From Nitrosomonas sp. (GTDB taxonomy: Bacteria > Pseudomonadota > Gammaproteobacteria > Burkholderiales > Nitrosomonadaceae), in NCBI GenBank assembly GCA_024281675.1, contig JAMXAG010000001.1, positions 1 through 64,000 of the forward strand: DNA of 64,000 nucleotides. The letters are read 5' to 3'. Below, one piece after another: positions 50,025-57,808 of this stretch (its first letter is position 1; each line of letters starts with the position of its first letter). The position numbers and the translations under genes are program-made. A model generated the notes under the pieces. That model did not search any database and was not told the origin of the DNA. It worked only from the letters and a program-made list of their open reading frames with translations.

Positions 50025-50624
50025 TTATATATTGAGTAATCTTGCAACATAACGCGCCAGCATGTCCGTTTCTAGGTTGACTTGTGAACCTAACTGCAGT
50101 TGGCCTAATGTGGTAACCGTCAGGGTGTGTGGAATCAGATTCACTGAAAAGGTATTGTCGATTATCTGATTGATTGTCAAGCTGACACCATCTACCGTAA
50201 CCGATCCTTTGTGTGTCAAGAAGCGTGCAATTGCGCTGGGAACTTCGATATCCAATATAACGCTTTCGCCCGCGGGTGCACATTGAGTGACAATACCGAT
50301 TGCGTCGATATGGCCGCTGACTAAATGCCCACCCAACCGATCAGCTAAGCGTAGTGCTTTTTCTAAATTGATTGTTTTGCCAACGCGATTTAATCCCTGT
50401 GTGCAGCGCAGTGTTTCTTCAGAAACATCAAAATGAATCAGCTGGTTAGCTAAAGATTTAACCGTTAAACAAACCCCATCGACAGCAATGCTATCTCCCA
50501 AATTCACATCGCTCAGGTCAAGACTTCCAGGATCAATGGTTAATGCTAGACTGCTCTCAGGTGTTGCGCTGGATGTATGGATGGCAGTTATTTTTCCAGT
50601 GGCTTGTACGATTCCGGTAAACAT
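50025..50624 (-). CDS. ribE: Riboflavin synthase, alpha subunit
   Basis: A 199-residue enzyme that dismutates two lumazines into riboflavin. It consists of two similar lumazine-binding halves (1-97 and 98-199): MFTGIVQATGKI, GDSIAVDGVCLTV and HFDVSEETLR in the first; GGHLVSGHIDAIG, GSVTVDGVSLTIN and the C-terminal LIPHTLTVT in the second. It is the first gene of the minus-strand riboflavin-nusB-thiL-pgpA operon. The 100 bases upstream show no FMN riboswitch elements. Confidence 0.96.
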   Translation of the reverse strand: MFTGIVQATGKITAIHTSSATPESSLALTIDPGSLDLSDVNLGDSIAVDGVCLTVKSLANQLIHFDVSEETLRCTQGLNRVGKTINLEKALRLADRLGGHLVSGHIDAIGIVTQCAPAGESVILDIEVPSAIARFLTHKGSVTVDGVSLTINQIIDNTFSVNLIPHTLTVTTLGQLQLGSQVNLETDMLARYVARLLNI

Positions 50625-50724
50625 TTAATTTAATGTGAATAAAAAATCATCGCAATACGAGCCATACTCAGATCCAATATAACCATGAAATGATTCAAAT
50701 CGATCCATAGAGCCACTTTTGAAG

Positions 50725-50801
50725 TGGCGCGCCCAACACGATTCGAACGTGCGACCCCCGCCTTCGGAGGGCGGTACTCTATCCAGCTGAGCTATGGGCG
50801 C
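50725..50801 (-). tRNA. tRNA-Arg (anticodon CCG)
   Basis: 77 bases with encoded CCA on the minus strand. The acceptor stem GCGCCCA pairs with TGGGCGC, the D arm carries AGCTCAGCTGGATAGAG, the anticodon loop CTCCGAA gives CCG, and the T loop is TTCGAAT. It lies upstream of ribE. No integrase gene is attached to it, so it does not appear to be in use as an integration site. Confidence 0.95.
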
Positions 50802-51002
50802 GATGAATAAACGATGCGTTAACTCGGGAAAAGTGCACAGGATAGCTGCTTTTGAAACTTACGTCCAACGTGTTGCGCGCACATGTTGGTATGCTACGAC
50901 CAATCAGAGCTTACAGAAAATGAAAGCTATGGTGATTTCAATTAAAAATTTGTTCAATAATCTGAAAAATATAGTCGTAAATTAAACGTGCGTTTCAATT
51001 GA

Positions 51003-52142
51003 ATGAGCAGAATTTTTATAAAAGAGAGACGCTTTATACAGGATCGAGGCCACTATCACGTGAAACTTACCAACGAGAATGACGGAGATGATCGGAAATT
51101 ACCCACAAATAATTTGCCTGATTTGTCATGGAAATATTTTTTTGGGGTTATTCTGATTTGGATCCTTCTGGGATCGATTTTTCTAATAATTTTCCAACGT
51201 TATCAACCGTTGCAGGAATTCAATTCTCATTTCCAACATTATCGGTCGCCGCCTGTACTCAATTCCCATTTTCAACGTTATCAGTCGTTGCTTGAACTCA
51301 ATTCTCAAACGGCCAAGAATGAAGATTCAAAAAAGTTGATATCACAAACGTGTGGATTGTTACCGCCGAATGGATCATCTTATCTGTTTGATCCATCAAT
51401 AATCAATAGAACCGATGTGCTTTACTCAGGATTGGAAATAGAAAATAAGCATGATCATCCAATGGTGGCCATATTGTTTGATCAAACAAGCTCCAAAAGA
51501 CTCCTAGCGCTATCAATCGCAACAGGAAATTCTAATCAAATCGCTGTACCGGTTGGCCAATATGGCATGCAAGTTTTGTTGGGAACTAGCTGGTGTAATC
51601 TAGAGACGGGATTTTCTGACGGTGTTACTGTGACAGTAGAGGGTGGAATTTCAGTGAATGCTGGCGCAGCGACCTCCATGCAATTCAGTGGCTCAGGTAT
51701 TCGTCCCGTTCAACTTGAACTTGCTTATAATGCTTTGCCGATAGATCTTCAGAATTTAGAACAACCATTAGAAGTCATGGGTATTGGAAAACTTGATCTA
51801 CAGCAAACGCGCGAGGGCCACTATTTTAGTTCTGGAGCTGTCAATGGAGTGCCTGTTGTGTTCTTGATAGATACTGGAGCGACAACCGTAACAATATCAA
51901 AACAGATTGCATCACGTGTAGGGATACAAAAGTGCGCCCCTCAACAGATAGCAACCGCAAATGGTATCGTCAATGCTTGTAAAGCCATTGTACCCCAAGT
52001 TACCTTCGGGGAATTCAGATTGACCAACGTTGAAGTCATGGTCATGCCAAATTTGCCTGGAAATCCTCTCTTAGGCATGAATGTGTTGCGCAATTTTCAT
52101 CTTGAGCAGATCGATCAGATCATGAGAATTTCTGCTCGTTAA
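51003..52142 (+). CDS. Membrane-anchored retropepsin-like aspartic protease
   Basis: A 379-residue protein. One transmembrane segment (about 41-63, YFFGVILIWILLGSIFLIIF) anchors it, and is followed by three copies of a 13-15-residue unit (QRYQPLQEFNSHF, QHYRSPPVLNSHF, QRYQSLLELNSQ). The C-terminal 120 residues form a clan AA protease: GVPVVFLIDTGATTVTISKQ (catalytic Asp about 290), then VTFGEFRLTNVEVMVMP and GNPLLGMNVLRNF, the layout of the bacterial TIGR02281 family, which should act as a homodimer. The middle (residues 110-260) has beta-rich sequence of unknown type. Substrate unknown. It borders the integron remnant. Confidence 0.8.
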   Translation: MSRIFIKERRFIQDRGHYHVKLTNENDGDDRKLPTNNLPDLSWKYFFGVILIWILLGSIFLIIFQRYQPLQEFNSHFQHYRSPPVLNSHFQRYQSLLELNSQTAKNEDSKKLISQTCGLLPPNGSSYLFDPSIINRTDVLYSGLEIENKHDHPMVAILFDQTSSKRLLALSIATGNSNQIAVPVGQYGMQVLLGTSWCNLETGFSDGVTVTVEGGISVNAGAATSMQFSGSGIRPVQLELAYNALPIDLQNLEQPLEVMGIGKLDLQQTREGHYFSSGAVNGVPVVFLIDTGATTVTISKQIASRVGIQKCAPQQIATANGIVNACKAIVPQVTFGEFRLTNVEVMVMPNLPGNPLLGMNVLRNFHLEQIDQIMRISAR

Positions 52143-52536
52143 GTTGATTCTCAAGTGAGTGGGAAAGCTTCTTCCCTCGATTCATGAGTGACTAGAAGCT
52201 TGGCTTGAAAACGCTTTGGTTTTTGGAGTAGCATATCAGACACATGATACTGATTGGCCAGATAAGCCAGAATCCTTCCACTTTAACCGCATCTCTATCA
52301 GCCGGATGGTGCTTGCCATTAAACACAATATAGTGTTCAATCTAATCTATGCAATATAGGTTTTTTCGGTACTTAAACGGTAATGCCGTATTTTTCTGAT
52401 TCATCAGCTATTCGGTGAGATATAAACCAGTACTATCATGGCGATAATGACCAACGAACAAGATTATGCGACATTGTCTGTGGATTATTGGACAAAATGT
52501 CTTATATATTACGTTCCCTAACATTGAGCGCTACGT
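52143..52536. other. Integron integrase/attI region, decayed
   Basis: About 390 bases between the retropepsin gene and the first cassette. They contain the integrase remnant described separately (52238-52400, minus). Beyond its truncated end a further frame (DMLLQKPKRFQAKLLVTHES, down to about 52150) continues on the minus strand but is not integrase-like. No clear attI core (GTTRRRY) or cassette promoter is seen; CCCTAAC at 52514-52520 is one base away from the RYYYAAC core. Confidence 0.45.
52238..52400 (-). pseudogene. intI: Integron-type integrase (intI) N-terminal remnant
   Basis: On the minus strand one reads IRKIRHYRLSTEKTYIA, a TAG where Trp stands in the family, IRLN, a frameshift, YIVFNGKHHPADRDAVKVEG, another one-base shift, and LAYLANQYHVS. 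This matches the N-terminal SAM-like domain of integron integrases (RHYSxRTExxYxxWIxxFIxFHGKRHPxxMGxxEVxxFLxxLAxxxxVS). The catalytic Arg-His-Tyr part is missing, so the gene is dead and truncated. Its minus orientation directly ahead of the plus-strand cassettes is the classic integron layout. Other tyrosine recombinases share this domain, but the RHPxxMG/EVxxFLxxLA pattern and the attC sites support intI. Confidence 0.75.
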
Positions 52537-52833
52537 ATGGCAAAATCCTTCCATCTTATAAGAAAAGTAGCAGGTTTATACAACGCGGAAAAACTGCTAA
52601 AGTGCGGAGCGCGATTTGTACGCACGCATAATACCGCAGGTATTGATGCGGACACACAAGCCGCGCTCCGGAGAAAAAACAAGATATTTCGAGTTGATTG
52701 TCCGATGTTTGTTTTAAACAATGATCTGAGTATTACCCCGCACTCAATATCAGAGAACGCGGCATTGGAGGGAACACCGTTCACTTCGTTCACGGCTTCG
52801 CCCCTGTGGGGTATCCCTCAATTTAAACGTTAG
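52537..52833 (+). CDS. Hypothetical protein, possible first cassette gene
   Basis: A 98-residue frame between the integrase remnant and the first GTTAGGC core. The sequence (starting MAKSFHLIRKVAGLYNAEKL) is not recognised, has no signal peptide or membrane segment, and the antisense frame is about as long, so coding potential is doubtful. There is no good Shine-Dalgarno sequence. It ends 2 bases after the start of the attC core at 52829, which is the normal overlap of cassette genes with attC. Confidence 0.3.
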   Translation: MAKSFHLIRKVAGLYNAEKLLKCGARFVRTHNTAGIDADTQAALRRKNKIFRVDCPMFVLNNDLSITPHSISENAALEGTPFTSFTASPLWGIPQFKR

Positions 52834-52835
52834 GC
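52829..52835 (+). other. attC core site (GTTAGGC), 3' half only
   Basis: TTTAAACGTTAGGC is the standard 3' end of an attC site (core GTTRRRY). The partner core RYYYAAC is not found within 150 bases upstream, so the 5' half has decayed or been deleted. It marks the left border of the next cassette. Confidence 0.5.
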
Positions 52836-52881
52836 GTCATACCAGTCACTGCCGCCATTTAAGTATCTGAGGAGGTCTCGT

Positions 52882-53943
52882 ATGTCGAGAGAACGCGAAA
52901 CTCCTAAGACTCGCGACTTTCTGGGTAACGAGAAGGAAGAGATCTTCGAAGACGGTCGCAAGGTAGGTGAAATCAAGTCCGAAGATAGAGGTGGCATATT
53001 AGGAATTGGTGGCGAACAGATGCGCGTCGAGCACGACAACGACGGCAACGAACGGTCGCACACCAAGGTAGAAAGCCGCGGTGCATTCTTGGGAATGGGG
53101 TCTGAGCCCGTCGAGGTCCGATATGACCGTTCTGGAGACGAAGTCGGGACATCCAAAGTTGAAGAGCGCGGCGGCATCTTGGGGGTGGGATCACATCATG
53201 TGAGGGTAGAGCGCGATAGTGACGGAAACGAACTTAGCCAATCAAACCACGAGCGACGAGGTGACTTTCTGGGGATGGGAGGCGAACGTGTAAAAGTCAG
53301 TCGATACTCCGACCGACCCGAAGCTGATGCTGGCGAGCCTGCAAGGGCGGAATATCAGAGCACACAAGGATCATCGATCCAGGCATCCTCCAAGTCATTC
53401 TTCTTACCCCTTGTTTTGATTATTTGTCTCGGGGCTTATCTACTCTCAAACTATCTACGACCCTCCAGCCCGTTGAACCACTTGCCGGCGGACAACTTTG
53501 AACTCCCATCACAAATGCTGGAAAGCGAGAAAACTCCATTTCGTGAATGGTTGCGTGCGAACTCACGCTTTCGACCCGTCGACGTAGCAGAATGTATGTG
53601 TGGTGACGATCTTCCATACATCCGGAAGGCTTACGCTAATCACGATCCGTACTATGCTGCTGGCGATTTCAACGGTGATGGAAGGCGTGACTTTGCGGTC
53701 GTCGTAGTTGATCGAAGCATTTCAGAAGCAGCAACGCCGCCACAGAACTTCAATTCTTGGGTCATCGTGTTTAATCGAACCAACTCTTCAAACACATTCA
53801 AGGCATTCCTACTTCAAGCGACAGGGATACCGAGTTCATCGCTACTATTTCTCAGCCGAGAGACTGGTCAACTTGCAGTTGGCAAATGGGAAGGTGAAGT
53901 GTCACCGATTGTTGCCACGCCGCGCGGGTACTCCTATCAATAG
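52882..53943 (+). CDS. Cassette protein: four N-terminal Gly-rich repeats, one TM segment, FG-GAP-like C-terminus
   Basis: A 353-residue protein not matching a family I know. Residues 25-150 hold four repeats of about 36 residues built on RGGxLGxGxxxVRVExDxDGNExSxxKxE (for example RGGILGIGGEQMRVEHDNDG and RGGILGVGSHHVRVERDSDG). A single hydrophobic segment follows (about 172-190, FFLPLVLIICLGAYLLSNYL). The C-terminal 160 residues include YYAAGDFNGDGRRDFAVVVV, a calcium-binding FG-GAP/VCBS-like motif. With no signal peptide, the repeats should face the cytoplasm and the C-terminus the periplasm. A strong GAGGAGGT lies 6 bases before the ATG. The attC at 54081 ends the cassette. Base composition is more GC-rich than the surrounding chromosome, which suggests a foreign origin. 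Confidence 0.75.
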   Translation: MSRERETPKTRDFLGNEKEEIFEDGRKVGEIKSEDRGGILGIGGEQMRVEHDNDGNERSHTKVESRGAFLGMGSEPVEVRYDRSGDEVGTSKVEERGGILGVGSHHVRVERDSDGNELSQSNHERRGDFLGMGGERVKVSRYSDRPEADAGEPARAEYQSTQGSSIQASSKSFFLPLVLIICLGAYLLSNYLRPSSPLNHLPADNFELPSQMLESEKTPFREWLRANSRFRPVDVAECMCGDDLPYIRKAYANHDPYYAAGDFNGDGRRDFAVVVVDRSISEAATPPQNFNSWVIVFNRTNSSNTFKAFLLQATGIPSSSLLFLSRETGQLAVGKWEGEVSPIVATPRGYSYQ

Positions 53944-54080
53944 ACAATGACGCCTCTCAAGAAACACACCCTAAGTAGTCGATTTGCAAAGACAAGTTTT
54001 GCACCAACACTGTGCGCAGGCGAATCAGGCGGCTTTGTGTATTTCCCACATACGATTCGCGGGCCACGTCCAGCGATGAC

Positions 54081-54191
54081 GCCTAACCCATCGCTCAAGC
54101 GGACGCGCACCGGCATGCCGTTCCAGGCTGTCATTTCATTCTCAGCCTTCCACGTCCTGCCGGCGCTCGCCGCTTAGCTCAAACGTTAGAC
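54081..54191 (+). other. attC site (111 bp)
   Basis: R'' core GCCTAAC (54081-54087) and R' core GTTAGAC (54185-54191). Inside, GCTCAAGCGG pairs with CCGCTTAGC with one unpaired C, the extra-helical base typical of attC. The rest forms an imperfect stem with a variable centre. This is the best-preserved attC in the window. Confidence 0.85.
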
Positions 54192-54216
54192 CTACCAATG
54201 GAAATGTATCGCAGCA

Positions 54217-55305
54217 ATGGCGACCAATAAGAACCAGCACTTTGTGCCTCGCTGCCACTTGCGCCCATTCACGCTGGGAGCTGAAGGCATGGCCATAAGC
54301 TTGTTCAACTTGGAGCGTAAGAAATTAATTTCTAATGCACCGGTCAAGAATCAATGTTCAAAGGACTATTTTTATGGAATTGATGAGCAACTTGAAGAGG
54401 CAATTCAGCTTATCGAATCAGGCTACAGTCAAGCGCTTCGTGACCTGATTCAAGACAGTCGAACCTTTTCCAAAGGCAACAAAACAGTCTTCAGAACATT
54501 TTGGCTTTTCCAACACTTGCGGACAGAGGCCGCAGCCTTGTCTGCCGTCCAAATGGCTGAGTCAACAAGAAATCTAGCCGATCTTCCACCGGAGGAGTTT
54601 TCACTTGGCATTAAGGAGGCTGTTCAGATTGCTTGCCGCACGTTTGCAGGTGCGATGCATGAGCTTGACGACCTGAAGTTCTGCATTATCAAAAACAAAA
54701 CCGATTTTTCATTCATAACTTCCGATAATCCGGCGGTGCTAACAAATAGATGGCAAATCGATAACGGAAAAACTAATGGCCTCTCATTTGGCATAGGTTC
54801 AGCGGGGATACTTGCACTACTTCCGCTAACACCCAAACTATTGCTATTGGGTTACGATGGTGACGTATACAGCGTACCGAACGAAAATGGCATAGTTGAG
54901 ATTAGAAGCACACGTGATGCAATCGCGCTAAATAGACATCAATTTCTTCAGTGCGTTGCGAATGTTTATGTGCATGAAGTCGCGCATGAGGAGGCCCTTA
55001 TGAAGCATTACTCTGAAATTGAGTCAGCACGACCAAAGGCTCGGCACCTTGTGCACTATGCGCAGATTGACCGCATGATCGGCAACCATACTCGCTATGT
55101 AGTTATCCCATCGGAAGAGAGGGACAAAACAAAGGAGGCAATTATGCATTCCCAAGTCATTCATCCAAACCCTGGAATGTGGCCTAGTCAAATAAAAATC
55201 CGTCCAAATGGCTCTGTCTACACCAATGGCACAGGCATGGGTTATGTCAGGTTCTCCCGAACGGTTATGGCGCACGGTCCAGCCTTCAAGCGAGAACGAA
55301 CTTAA
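54217..55305 (+). CDS. DUF4238-family cassette protein
   Basis: A 362-residue protein. The N-terminus NQHFVPRCHLRPFTLG (about 6-21) is the hallmark of DUF4238, followed by a region with FRTFWLFQHLRTEAAA and a middle section SFITSDNPAVLTN (about 165-178), a common DUF4238 pattern, and the C-terminal LNRHQFLQCVANVYVHE. The family function is not established. There is no signal peptide. The start ATG has no clear Shine-Dalgarno sequence, as is frequent in integron cassettes. It is bounded by attC sites at 54081-54191 and 55314-55380, so it is one complete cassette, upstream of the TIR-kinase cassette and in the same orientation. Confidence 0.8.
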   Translation: MATNKNQHFVPRCHLRPFTLGAEGMAISLFNLERKKLISNAPVKNQCSKDYFYGIDEQLEEAIQLIESGYSQALRDLIQDSRTFSKGNKTVFRTFWLFQHLRTEAAALSAVQMAESTRNLADLPPEEFSLGIKEAVQIACRTFAGAMHELDDLKFCIIKNKTDFSFITSDNPAVLTNRWQIDNGKTNGLSFGIGSAGILALLPLTPKLLLLGYDGDVYSVPNENGIVEIRSTRDAIALNRHQFLQCVANVYVHEVAHEEALMKHYSEIESARPKARHLVHYAQIDRMIGNHTRYVVIPSEERDKTKEAIMHSQVIHPNPGMWPSQIKIRPNGSVYTNGTGMGYVRFSRTVMAHGPAFKRERT

Positions 55306-55313
55306 GCGAGCAG

Positions 55314-55380
55314 GTCTAACTAATCGTTCAACGCGGACAAAAATGCTCCGCATTTTTGCCGGTTAACTAGGGCGTTGGGC
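55314..55380 (+). other. attC site (67 bp)
   Basis: R'' core GTCTAAC (55314-55320) and R' core GTTGGGC (55374-55380). CGTTCAACGCGG pairs with CCGGTTAACTAG with an unpaired C (extra-helical base), and the centre folds as ACAAAAATGC-TCC-GCATTTTTG. It begins 9 bases after the DUF4238 stop. Confidence 0.85.
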
Positions 55381-55419
55381 TTTGTAAGCAGGCCTATTGA
55401 TCTATTTGCGAGGGGAATC

Positions 55420-55433
55420 GTGAAAAAACCGTA
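55420..55433 (+). pseudogene. Severed 5' end of the TIR-kinase gene
   Basis: GAGGGGAATC followed by GTG AAA AAA CCG TA. The GTG at 55420 has AGGGGA five bases upstream. The codons run into the IS at 55434; the same reading frame resumes after the IS at CCG TAT CTC TAT (56706 onward). The original protein would start MKKPYLYDAFLSHNS. Confidence 0.8.
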
Positions 55434-56705
55434 AAGACTCCTGCACAACCTCGCCTGCCCTTGCAATAACCCACTAAAATAGAGGTAGTTAAAAGAGAAT
55501 TGGAGCAAAAGATGCAGATGAGTTTTGGAGCACTGGAATTGGCAGAGCGATTGAAGCGAGATAATGTTCTGATGAAGATTGATGCGCTGATTGAGTGGGA
55601 GGAGTTACGTCCGAAGCTTACGGGTTTATACAAGCGCGAGTTATCGCATGGTGGAGGACAGGAACCGTTTGATGTGTTGTTGATGTTCAAAGCGATCCTG
55701 CTGGGTCAGTGGCATAGTTTATCGGATGCTGCGTTGGAGCAAGCGCTGTGTGTACGGATTGATTTTCTACAATTTTGTGGATTGTCCTTGTCGGATGCGA
55801 TACCGGACGAAACCACTTTGTGCCGGTTCCGTAACCGTCTGGTAATCAACGACCGACTAGATGGTTTGCTAGGTTCTATTAATGAGCAGCTTCAATCACA
55901 CGGATTGATGATCAAGGTGCGACAGGAGCGGTCATTGATGCCACGCTGATTGAGTCAGCGGCACGAGCGAGGAAGACCATCCTCTTGAGGAGATACCCGA
56001 AGGTAAGGCTGTTCAGTTTGAAGATGGCAGGCAGCCTGGAATCAGCTGTACCGAAGAACAAAGTGCGGATCCGGATGCGACTTGGCTAAAGAAAGGCAAG
56101 AGTCGCAGTTTGGCTACCGCAGTTACCTGGTGGTGGACGCACAAGACGGCTATGTGCGCGGGGTTCACACACTACCTGCCAACCAGAGTGAAATGATGCA
56201 TTTCGAAGCAGCTATCGATGGTGCGCATATCGAGGCGAATCGGGTATATGCTGACAAGGGATCTGCCAGCAATGCCAATCGGCAGTTTCTAAGAAAGCAA
56301 AAGATCAAGAGCGCAATCATGCATCGTGCGTACAAGAACAAACCACTCTCGGCACGCCAGAAGCTGGCGAATCAATTGATCAGCAAAAAACGTTATATTG
56401 TCGAACAGTGTTTTGGCACAATCAAACGCTTATTCAGAATGGGGCGCCAGCTGCTTCGGTACGGTACGGTAAAAGTAACGCCCAAGTCATACTGAAAAGT
56501 ATCTGCATGAACCTGAAAAAGCAGCCAACAAAATCTTCGTAGACCAACCATTAAGGAGAGCAATCCGTCCAAATGTTGCATAAAGGGAAAATTCCCTAAA
56601 AAAAGGAAAAAACTTCACTTTCTACCAAAATGACGTGCAATAACTCTCAGTTGGATATTTTTCTCTGTCACTACAGCTAAATTCTCGCGGTTGTGCAGAG
56701 GTCTT
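55434..56705 (+). mobile_element. IS5-like insertion sequence, 1272 bp, inside the TIR-kinase cassette
   Basis: The ends are imperfect inverted repeats: left AAGACTCCTGCACAACC and, on the other strand, right AAGACCTCTGCACAACC (15 of 17 identical). The element is flanked by CCGTA on both sides (55429-55433 and 56706-56710), a 5-bp target duplication. It carries a transposase with DDE features of the IS5 family, broken by frameshifts. Insertion happened after codon 4 of the TIR-kinase gene. Confidence 0.85.
55512..56495 (+). pseudogene. IS5-family transposase, frameshifted
   Basis: The N-terminal part (MQMSFGALELAERLKRD to about 55925) is in one frame with LLMFKAILLGQWHSLSDAAL and IPDETTLCRFRNRL. 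The first catalytic Asp, VIDATLIESAARAR, is in a second frame (about 55914-55975), EEIPEGKAVQFEDGRQPG is in a third, and FGYRSYLVVDAQDGYVRG onward, with YADKGSAS (second Asp) and YIVEQCFGTIKR (Glu), is in the frame that opens near 56082. At least three frameshifts are therefore needed to read it, so it is not functional. The ATG at 55512 is a likely original start (AGCAAAAG upstream). Confidence 0.85.
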
Positions 56706-57800
56706 CCGTATCTCTATGATGCATTTCTTAGTCATAACAGTCTAGATAAGCCACTAGTGGAGGAAATCGCTATCGTACTTAAAAGTGCTGGCATTCATGC
56801 CTTCCTTGATAAATGGCACCTTGTTCCGGGGGAACCGTGGCAAGAGTCGATTGAAAATGCTATTGCTAATAGCCGCACATGCGTTGTGTTTATCGGAAAG
56901 TCCGGACTGGGTCCTTGGCACAAGGAAGAGATGCGCGTATTAATTGATCGCGCGATTAAAAATAAAATAAATAAAATTATTCCAGTCTTGCTTCCAAATG
57001 CGGACAGTAACATTATTGTTACTTTGCCTGCATTTCTATCCCGCTACCAGTATGTTGATTTTAGGGTTGGAACTGCATCAGTTGATGCATTTCGGCATTT
57101 AGTGTCCGGAATCAAGGGAACTCCATTTGACAATGTAAAATTCCCCTTTGAAGCTTACCCCACAAAAAAACCAAATAAATTGTGTGTAGTGCTATCTGGT
57201 CCATCGTCAGTTGGGAAGGATGTTGTTATGGGAAGACTGATGGAGGCCGTACGCAAAGAAGGTATCTTTCCCGCATCTCTAAGGAAGTTCACAACAAGAA
57301 TGAGGAGAGAGTTTGAGGAAGAAGACAGCGATCCATTTATATACTTAAGTGAGAAGGATTTTATTGATAAAGTCGACAGAAATCAGATTGGCTGCGTTAG
57401 GTTTAGCTACGGGAACTACTATGGAATTGATGCTAGCTTTTCGGTAGGAATCGAGGGGCATCAAATAATTTTTGTTACACAGCGTTTATATAAAGAGATT
57501 ATTATATTCAAGCAATTAGCATCTGATGCAGGATTTAATGCTATTTCAATATTATTGTTAGCCGATTCTGAAACATTAAGATCAAGAACTCAGCAGCGAT
57601 TATTCGATAAAAATCAAAAAACAAAAAGATCAGCCCAAATCCTTGAAGACGTTCCATTTATTCAAAGTAACATGACCATGCTTAATGATAAATTCGACCT
57701 AATAATTGATAATAGCGATCATTCTAGGTTAGCTGAAACAGTCGAAGCTTCACTTTCCCTAATTAGGGAGAAAATAAAAAAGGCAATAGTTTCTTCTTAA
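56691..57800 (+). CDS. TIR domain fused to a guanylate-kinase/PhnN-like P-loop kinase (5' end rebuilt by IS)
   Basis: A 369-residue open frame starting at a TTG inside the right end of the IS. Residues 7-140 are a TIR_2 domain: YDAFLSHNSLDKPLVEEI, then LVPGEPWQESIENAIANSR (E52 or E55 is the candidate catalytic Glu) and GPWHKEEMRVLIDRAI. Residues 162-365 are a nucleotide-kinase domain: VVLSGPSSVGKDVVM (P-loop with Asp after Lys, as in PhnN), FTTRMRREFEEE (Arg-Arg-Glu spacing of guanylate kinases), YLSEKDF, FSYGNYYGID and a C-terminal LIIDNSDHSRLAE. TIR domains often cleave NAD+ in defence and signalling. The pairing with such a kinase is not one I know. Without the IS the protein would begin MKKPYLYD from a GTG with a ribosome binding site. 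The only gene-level lesion is the insertion; no frameshift follows. Confidence 0.8.
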   Translation: MCRGLPYLYDAFLSHNSLDKPLVEEIAIVLKSAGIHAFLDKWHLVPGEPWQESIENAIANSRTCVVFIGKSGLGPWHKEEMRVLIDRAIKNKINKIIPVLLPNADSNIIVTLPAFLSRYQYVDFRVGTASVDAFRHLVSGIKGTPFDNVKFPFEAYPTKKPNKLCVVLSGPSSVGKDVVMGRLMEAVRKEGIFPASLRKFTTRMRREFEEEDSDPFIYLSEKDFIDKVDRNQIGCVRFSYGNYYGIDASFSVGIEGHQIIFVTQRLYKEIIIFKQLASDAGFNAISILLLADSETLRSRTQQRLFDKNQKTKRSAQILEDVPFIQSNMTMLNDKFDLIIDNSDHSRLAETVEASLSLIREKIKKAIVSS

Positions 57801-57808
57801 ATTGTCGT

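Noticed and set aside
50625-50724. FMN riboswitch ahead of ribE
   Set aside because: None of the conserved RFN-element segments is present in the short leader.
50725-50801. tRNA-Arg as an attachment site of an integrated island
   Set aside because: No integrase gene adjoins it and I found no repeated 3' end of the tRNA in the window; the nearby foreign region is explained by attC recombination.
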